NCBI GenBank assembly: GCA_029262005.1 | Contig: JAJDAG010000098.1 | Coordinates: forward strand, 1-64,000 | Length of the DNA stretch: 64,000 nucleotides | Reading direction: 5' to 3' | DNA from: Candidatus Zhuqueibacterota bacterium | GTDB lineage: Bacteria; Zhuqueibacterota; Zhuqueibacteria; Oceanimicrobiales; Oceanimicrobiaceae | Shown here: piece by piece, positions 59,577-64,000 of the stretch | How positions within the stretch are numbered: the stretch's first letter is position 1 | How the letters are laid out: each line of letters starts with the position of its first letter | Notes under the pieces: model-generated | The model's database searches: none | What the model saw: only the letters and a program-made list of their open reading frames with translations | Told to the model about the DNA's origin: nothing | Translations under genes and position numbers: made by a program

Positions 59577-60836
59577 ATGCGTATTTTTAAACTAGCCATC
59601 TATTTGTTCGTATTGGCAGTACCGAAAATGATTTATCCGCAGGTAACAGCTATTAAGGCCGGGATTCTCATTGACCCTGCATCCGGCCTGTCTTCCAAGT
59701 CGCAAATTGTCCTTGTTGAAGGACAGTTGATAAAAACGGTTGCGTCCGAGGTTAATATTCCTGAAGGTGCGGAAGTAATTGATCTTTCCGGGTTTAGTGT
59801 TTTGCCGGGGCTTTTTGATGCGCATACTCATCTCTGTACGGATGTTGCGATTGATGCAAGTTGGAAAGGTCGGATTACGGAGCGCCTCACCTCGTATATC
59901 CTGCAAACCAGTACGGCCTATCGCGCTTTAACGGGTGGTGCCAAGAGTGCGTCCATGTTGCAGTCCGGTTTTACAACGGTCAGAGACGTGGGCAACGCCG
60001 GCAATTATGCCGACACCGACCTGCGCCGGGCCGTGGAGAACGGTCTTATCAAAGGACCGACCATCATCAACGCAGGCCGTATCATCGCCCCGTTCGGTGG
60101 ACAACTTCATCTGCATGCAGAGCGGCCTGAGCTTGGCGTGCCGGAGTATTTGCACGCCGATACCAGGGATGAACTACAGAATGCGATTCGGGAAAATATT
60201 CATTTTGGCGCTAAGGTTATCAAGGTGGTGGTTGATTCTCAACCCTACATCTACTCTGAGGATGATTTGAGATTCATTGTTGAGGAAGCAGGTCGCGCCG
60301 GTATCAAAGTAGCGGCTCACTGTCATACCGCACAAGCAGCCATGAATGCAATCAAGGCCGGCGTTGCTTCGATAGAACACGGCACTAAAATGTCCGATGA
60401 TATTCTTGTGCTGGCGAAAAATAACGGCGTGGTTTTGGTCGGAACGGAAATGCCAATTTGGCTGTTGGAGCTGTTCGGCTCCGAGGCGAGGTACCCGATT
60501 CTCATCGACCGTCTCCGTCGGGCTCACCGCCTGGGTGTGACACTGGTGTATGGCAGCGATGCTCTCTACGAAGTCGGGAATCGCAGCCGTGGGGAGATGG
60601 CGCTCGCCAATTTAGAAAGCTGGCAGGAAGCCGGCATACCGCCGCTGGCAACGCTTCGGGCAATGACAACCAATGCCGCAAAATTACTTGGGGTCGAAAA
60701 AGAAAGGGGCGCAATCAAATCCGGGTTAGCAGCCGATTTGATAGCCGTACGCGGTAACCCATTAGAAGATGCTTATTCTTTAAGGGAAGTTGTATTTGTA
60801 ATGAAAAACGGCAAAATAGTTAAAGAGCCGCAATAG
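59577..60836 (+). CDS. Exported amidohydrolase (prolidase-like), 419 aa
   Basis: The signal peptide ends MIYPQ near residue 22. The metal site has VLPGLFDAHTHLCTD, the Lys of GAKVIKVVVDSQP that could be carbamylated, AAHCHTAQA, SIEHGTKM and YGSDALYE with the Asp. The C-terminal GLAADLIAVRGNPLED completes the beta domain. Such exported enzymes hydrolyse Xaa-Pro dipeptides or imidazole derivatives. It is related to the protein encoded at 51110-52732 in fold but not closely. The next gene begins 37 bp downstream. Confidence 0.88.
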   Translation: MRIFKLAIYLFVLAVPKMIYPQVTAIKAGILIDPASGLSSKSQIVLVEGQLIKTVASEVNIPEGAEVIDLSGFSVLPGLFDAHTHLCTDVAIDASWKGRITERLTSYILQTSTAYRALTGGAKSASMLQSGFTTVRDVGNAGNYADTDLRRAVENGLIKGPTIINAGRIIAPFGGQLHLHAERPELGVPEYLHADTRDELQNAIRENIHFGAKVIKVVVDSQPYIYSEDDLRFIVEEAGRAGIKVAAHCHTAQAAMNAIKAGVASIEHGTKMSDDILVLAKNNGVVLVGTEMPIWLLELFGSEARYPILIDRLRRAHRLGVTLVYGSDALYEVGNRSRGEMALANLESWQEAGIPPLATLRAMTTNAAKLLGVEKERGAIKSGLAADLIAVRGNPLEDAYSLREVVFVMKNGKIVKEPQ

Positions 60837-60873
60837 ACACCCAAAGGTTTTCAAACTTAAGAGAGAAATCATT

Positions 60874-61584
60874 TTGGCAAAAGAAGAGCAAAAACAAACG
60901 CGAAGAGTATTCCTGAAACAAAGTGCGATAATGGCACTTATGGGCGGTTATGCGATAACTGGTAATTCTGCAATGCTTTTTGCGGGAAAAGAGTCAAAAA
61001 AGAGAAAAACACTTTCCGAGCCCAGTCCCATGCTTCCACCCGTTCCGGCCATACTTTTGACTGTGAATGGTAACGGCGATATCAAGGATGAGATCACAGT
61101 TGTCTGGACATTTGTGGTCAACAGCAAACCCGCGCAAATTGGCATCAGCGTTCATGATGAGCATATTGCTTTAGGCTTGATCAAAACGCATGGACAGTTT
61201 GTCCTCAATGTCCCAACCGCTGAAATGGCACAGCCGTTTGATGTTGCAGATATGAATTCAAAAAAAATCATCGATAAATATTCTCTGACCGGGCTGACGC
61301 GCGGCAGAGCGCTAAAAGTAGATGCACCTACAATTGAAGAAGCGCCCATACATGTTGAATGCAAAGTCTTTAATACGATCAAGCTTCCGCCGGTCAGAAC
61401 AATCTTCCTGGCAAGTGTTGAAGCGACAACTGTACAGGAACATGTTTGCGATAAGGATGAACGACTGATTGTTTCTTCAGTGCCGTTTTTTGGCATGACT
61501 GTAGGAAGTGGTGAGTTTTATACAATGGGAAAACGGGTTGGTCACATCGGCCAAAGTGTGGGCAATGAGGGTATAAAATATTAA
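60874..61584 (+). CDS. Tat-exported flavin-reductase-like FMN-binding protein, 236 aa
   Basis: The frame begins with TTG 60874 (AAGAGAGA upstream). Residues 9-37 have the twin-arginine signal TRRVFLKQSAIMAL and a hydrophobic stretch. The rest is a split-barrel of the flavin reductase like family (PF01613): VPAILLTVNG, TVVWTFVVNSKPAQIGISV, HGQFVLNVPT and the end VGHIGQSVGNEG. It probably binds FMN in the periplasm and carries out an electron transfer or reduction. The substrate is unknown. Tat export of this family is somewhat unusual. Confidence 0.83.
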   Translation: MAKEEQKQTRRVFLKQSAIMALMGGYAITGNSAMLFAGKESKKRKTLSEPSPMLPPVPAILLTVNGNGDIKDEITVVWTFVVNSKPAQIGISVHDEHIALGLIKTHGQFVLNVPTAEMAQPFDVADMNSKKIIDKYSLTGLTRGRALKVDAPTIEEAPIHVECKVFNTIKLPPVRTIFLASVEATTVQEHVCDKDERLIVSSVPFFGMTVGSGEFYTMGKRVGHIGQSVGNEGIKY

Positions 61585-61586
61585 CA

Positions 61587-61961
61587 TTGGCGAGTAGAGA
61601 ATTATCTAACCTGAACAATTCACAAATAGTCATTTCAGGCAGCAAGTGCCTTGAGCGAGTTTTCAAAGATATAGAGAAAGAAAATTTTGAAATAAAAAAT
61701 TTGGCGGTTTTGGCAGGCTATCAGGGAAAAGGCATTGCCAAATTGCTAATTGCAGAACTGAAGCTATTGGCAAAAAGTATGGGAGCAAGTATCTTAGAAG
61801 TGGGAACCGGAAATGCCAGCCTTTCTCAATTGGCATTATATCAAAAATGCGGGTTTAGAATGTATTGTATCGAACCCAATTTCTTTGAGTCTTATCCAAA
61901 GCCCATTTTTGAGAATGGTATTCGCTGTATTGATCTCGTACGGTTGCGTGTTGCGTTATAG
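61587..61961 (+). CDS. GNAT acetyltransferase, N-terminally truncated, 124 aa
   Basis: The acetyl-CoA motif AGYQGKGIAKLLIAELK and the following VGTGNASLSQLALYQKCGFR are typical of one GNAT group of about 150 residues. The N-terminal part that should carry the first strands and helices is replaced by about 35 unrelated residues beginning with a TTG codon two bases after the previous gene stop. The gene is probably a remnant left by a deletion or recombination next to the flavin-reductase-like gene, but a divergent functional form cannot be excluded. Confidence 0.6.
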   Translation: MASRELSNLNNSQIVISGSKCLERVFKDIEKENFEIKNLAVLAGYQGKGIAKLLIAELKLLAKSMGASILEVGTGNASLSQLALYQKCGFRMYCIEPNFFESYPKPIFENGIRCIDLVRLRVAL

Positions 61962-62041
61962 CAAGGCACTGCGCTATAAAATTATCCTCGGTGCGCGCTT
62001 GATTTTCCTTTGAATGCGATGTTAAAGGCGGGAGAGAGTAA

Positions 62042-63997
62042 ATGAAATTTTACAAGATGAATAATCTGTTGTTTTTAATTACTTTTGGTGTTATTGCATC
62101 TATTTGCAGCGCGCAACCAACAAGCCGCATTGGCATTCGTTCAGTGGGTGGTATTGCAGAATTCTATGAGCGTGGCAACGGTCAAACTTTTGTGGTGCGG
62201 GGTAGCAATTTTCTGATACTTGCTGCCGGAGAAGACCGGCTCTTCTCTCCTCAGTTCTACGATTCAGACCAGGTGAAATCCTCATTACTGGGAATGCTTG
62301 ACCTTGGTTACAATACGGTCCGAGTTTTTGCAGATAACTGTGGCAGCGACTGCATCGGTGATCCAGCGGGCGGTCTTTCGGCAGCATTTTTGGACAATCT
62401 CGCTGATTTCCTTCGCCTGGCAAAAGAGCAAGAAATCTATGTGATATTGACATCCAATGATCTACCAAAGCCCGGAGGCTACGTTCCCCAGGTTGAAGCG
62501 CAATGCTGTACCATTTTTGATGGCTATATGAACGCACATTATCTCTCACCCGTAGGCTTCAGCGTTTACAAGAATTACTGGACTGAAATCGTTGCGGGTC
62601 TGATTGAGCGCAATGCGCCATTGGAAATAATTTTGGCTTATGCATTAAGAAATGAGCAATTCTTTTTTAGCGATAAGCCGCCATTATCGCTGAACTCCGG
62701 CATGGTAACAACCGCCAACGGCAAGACCTACGATATGAGCATGCCAGATAAAAAGCAGAAAATGCTTGTTGAGGGCCTGGACTTTTGGATTGATGAAATC
62801 AGTCAGTCCATCCGGAATCTCGACCCTGAAGCCTTATTCACCATCGGATTTTTTGCACCAGATGCGCCGCATGTCTGGCGCAATGATGGGCGTTTTGTAG
62901 ATATAAGCAGTGTTTTGACAAACGCCTCGATAGATTTTTTGGACCTCCATTTGTATCCCGGACCGGGTGGTATTTCGATGGCGCAATATATTGAAAATTT
63001 CGGCATCTCCGGGTTTGAGGCAAAACCGCTTGTTCTTGGAGAATTCGGTGGATTCAAATTTGTGTTCCGCTCACCTGAAGCCGCCGCACAGGGGGTACAA
63101 GACTGGCAAATCGAATCTTGTGATTACAACTTCGATGGCTGGCTGCATTGGCACTGGCAGGGCACAGATGACGCGGAAGTGTGGACGGGCACTGAGGCCG
63201 GAAGCGCAATCAATAAAGTGCTTTCTGTTTCAGAGCGGCCGAACCCCTGTAAAGCCGGCTCCTTCGATTTTTTTGAAAATAACCTGGCTTTGGACAAACC
63301 TGTCGCTGTCTCGGCTTCATTGCCGGATCAGCCCGCTGAACATGCATTAGATGGCTGGATGAATACGAACTGGGGAGCAGGGGCACATCCACTCCAATGG
63401 CTCGAAATTGATCTTGAGTCTCCGGTTAATATTGTCACCCTGCGGCTTGGTGTGGAACAATTCCCTGATGGCAATACCCGGCATCTCATTTTGGGGAAGA
63501 CAAATGCCGGTGATGAATATGGGCTTCTGCATGAATTTGCAGGCTTCACCAGGGCCGGTGAAATTTTGGAACAGATAACCGAAAATCCATGGCCTAATGT
63601 ACGCTTCCTTAGGGTAGAAACAGTTGCAAGCCCATCATGGGTTTCATGGAGTGAGATAGAAGTTCTAAATGATATACCAACAAGTGTCAATTTCCCTGAA
63701 ATGAAACCCGCGGTCGAGCGCTTTGACTTATCACAAAACTACCCCAACCCGTTTAATCCGAGCACAACGATTGTTTTTAAATTACAAAGGCCATCCCATG
63801 TCAAGCTCGCAATATACGATCTGTTGGGGCGCACCGTAACAAACCTGGTAGACAACAGATTACTGAATGCCGGCTCTCATAGCGTTATCTGGAATGGGAG
63901 AAATGGTAAAGGAAAGCACGCGGGAAGTGGTGTGTATCTTTACAAAGTGACCATAGAAGGTCAAACGAAGACAAAGAAACTTTTGTTGGTTCGTTAA
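62042..63997 (+). CDS. Exported GH5-fold glycosidase with F5/8-type C and sorting domains, 651 aa
   Basis: The signal peptide ends CSAQP near residue 26. Residues about 35-395 form a cellulase/mannanase-like TIM barrel: GYNTVRVFAD, the acid-base Glu in YALRNEQFFF and the nucleophile Glu in PLVLGEFGGFKF. A discoidin (F5/8 type C) module follows at about 415-555 (LDKPVAVSASLPDQPAEHAL, WLEIDLESPVNIV), which often binds carbohydrate. The last 90 residues are the sorting domain with NYPNPFNPSTTI ending KKLLLVR. It would be a secreted or surface beta-glycan-degrading enzyme. The stop is at 63995-63997, three bases before the window ends. Confidence 0.88.
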   Translation: MKFYKMNNLLFLITFGVIASICSAQPTSRIGIRSVGGIAEFYERGNGQTFVVRGSNFLILAAGEDRLFSPQFYDSDQVKSSLLGMLDLGYNTVRVFADNCGSDCIGDPAGGLSAAFLDNLADFLRLAKEQEIYVILTSNDLPKPGGYVPQVEAQCCTIFDGYMNAHYLSPVGFSVYKNYWTEIVAGLIERNAPLEIILAYALRNEQFFFSDKPPLSLNSGMVTTANGKTYDMSMPDKKQKMLVEGLDFWIDEISQSIRNLDPEALFTIGFFAPDAPHVWRNDGRFVDISSVLTNASIDFLDLHLYPGPGGISMAQYIENFGISGFEAKPLVLGEFGGFKFVFRSPEAAAQGVQDWQIESCDYNFDGWLHWHWQGTDDAEVWTGTEAGSAINKVLSVSERPNPCKAGSFDFFENNLALDKPVAVSASLPDQPAEHALDGWMNTNWGAGAHPLQWLEIDLESPVNIVTLRLGVEQFPDGNTRHLILGKTNAGDEYGLLHEFAGFTRAGEILEQITENPWPNVRFLRVETVASPSWVSWSEIEVLNDIPTSVNFPEMKPAVERFDLSQNYPNPFNPSTTIVFKLQRPSHVKLAIYDLLGRTVTNLVDNRLLNAGSHSVIWNGRNGKGKHAGSGVYLYKVTIEGQTKTKKLLLVR

Positions 63998-64000
63998 AAA

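Overview
The window looks like a chromosomal piece of a free-living bacterium of the Fibrobacteres-Chlorobi-Bacteroidetes (FCB) type or one of its candidate-phylum relatives (Calditrichota or KSB1-like). The basis is four or five large exported proteins ending in the FlgD-like / type IX-style C-terminal domain with the NYPNPFNPxT signature, many lipoproteins, and Bacteroidota-like dispersed hairpin repeats. A closer assignment is not possible from the sequence alone. No rRNA, tRNA or cas gene was recognised.  Layout. 1-541 is the end of a CRISPR array (8 repeats, 7 spacers, first repeat cut by the window edge) followed by a probable leader. 0.9-11.2 kb is mixed: an unknown membrane protein, a broken addiction-module antitoxin, an exported sorting-domain protein, an esterase lipoprotein, a 37-residue Lys-rich protein, a HAD phosphatase, threonine synthase, a 1.2 kb gene-poor stretch, a 55-residue acidic protein and an acetamidase. 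11.5-18.7 kb holds a DsrMK/HdrED-like quinone-linked redox pair, a FadL-type porin, a methyltransferase and an exported transglutaminase.  18.8-26.6 kb is a repeat-rich block of exported proteins: two paralogous M6-like metalloprotease genes (one intact, one with an in-frame TAA) sharing an almost identical 558-bp 3' end, a third remnant of that 3' end, and two copies of an inverted-repeat element holding 12 pentanucleotide units. 26.7-32.4 kb is a tightly overlapping six-gene operon (two GT2 glycosyltransferases, polysaccharide deacetylase, UPF0104 flippase-like protein, radical SAM/SPASM enzyme, methyltransferase), apparently for a surface glycan or glycolipid. 32.5-35.8 kb has a LarA-like racemase, an NlpC/P60 lipoprotein and an RlmD-type RNA methyltransferase.  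36.1-39.3 kb is the most interesting part: a good promoter with a palindrome between -35 and -10, a gene for a 77-residue exported peptide precursor ending in two identical 12-residue repeats (the two copies differ only at synonymous sites), then a 10-helix membrane protein, an AAA+ enhancer-binding-like protein that lacks the GAFTGA loop, and a response regulator with a C-terminal membrane helix. I propose that this is a peptide-based signalling system; it is an inference. A rhomboid protease converges on it.  39.3-48.6 kb (minus strand) is a Wzx-type polysaccharide operon with a D-glucuronyl C5-epimerase, two glycosyltransferases, a glycerophosphodiesterase, an M23 peptidase and the rhomboid. 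48.9-64 kb carries two unknown paired genes, two exported amidohydrolases, RNase HI, a cytochrome c lipoprotein, FabF, a long-chain acyl-CoA synthetase, a ferritin-like protein, a Tat-exported flavin-reductase-like protein, a truncated GNAT acetyltransferase and an exported GH5-fold glycosidase with a sorting domain.
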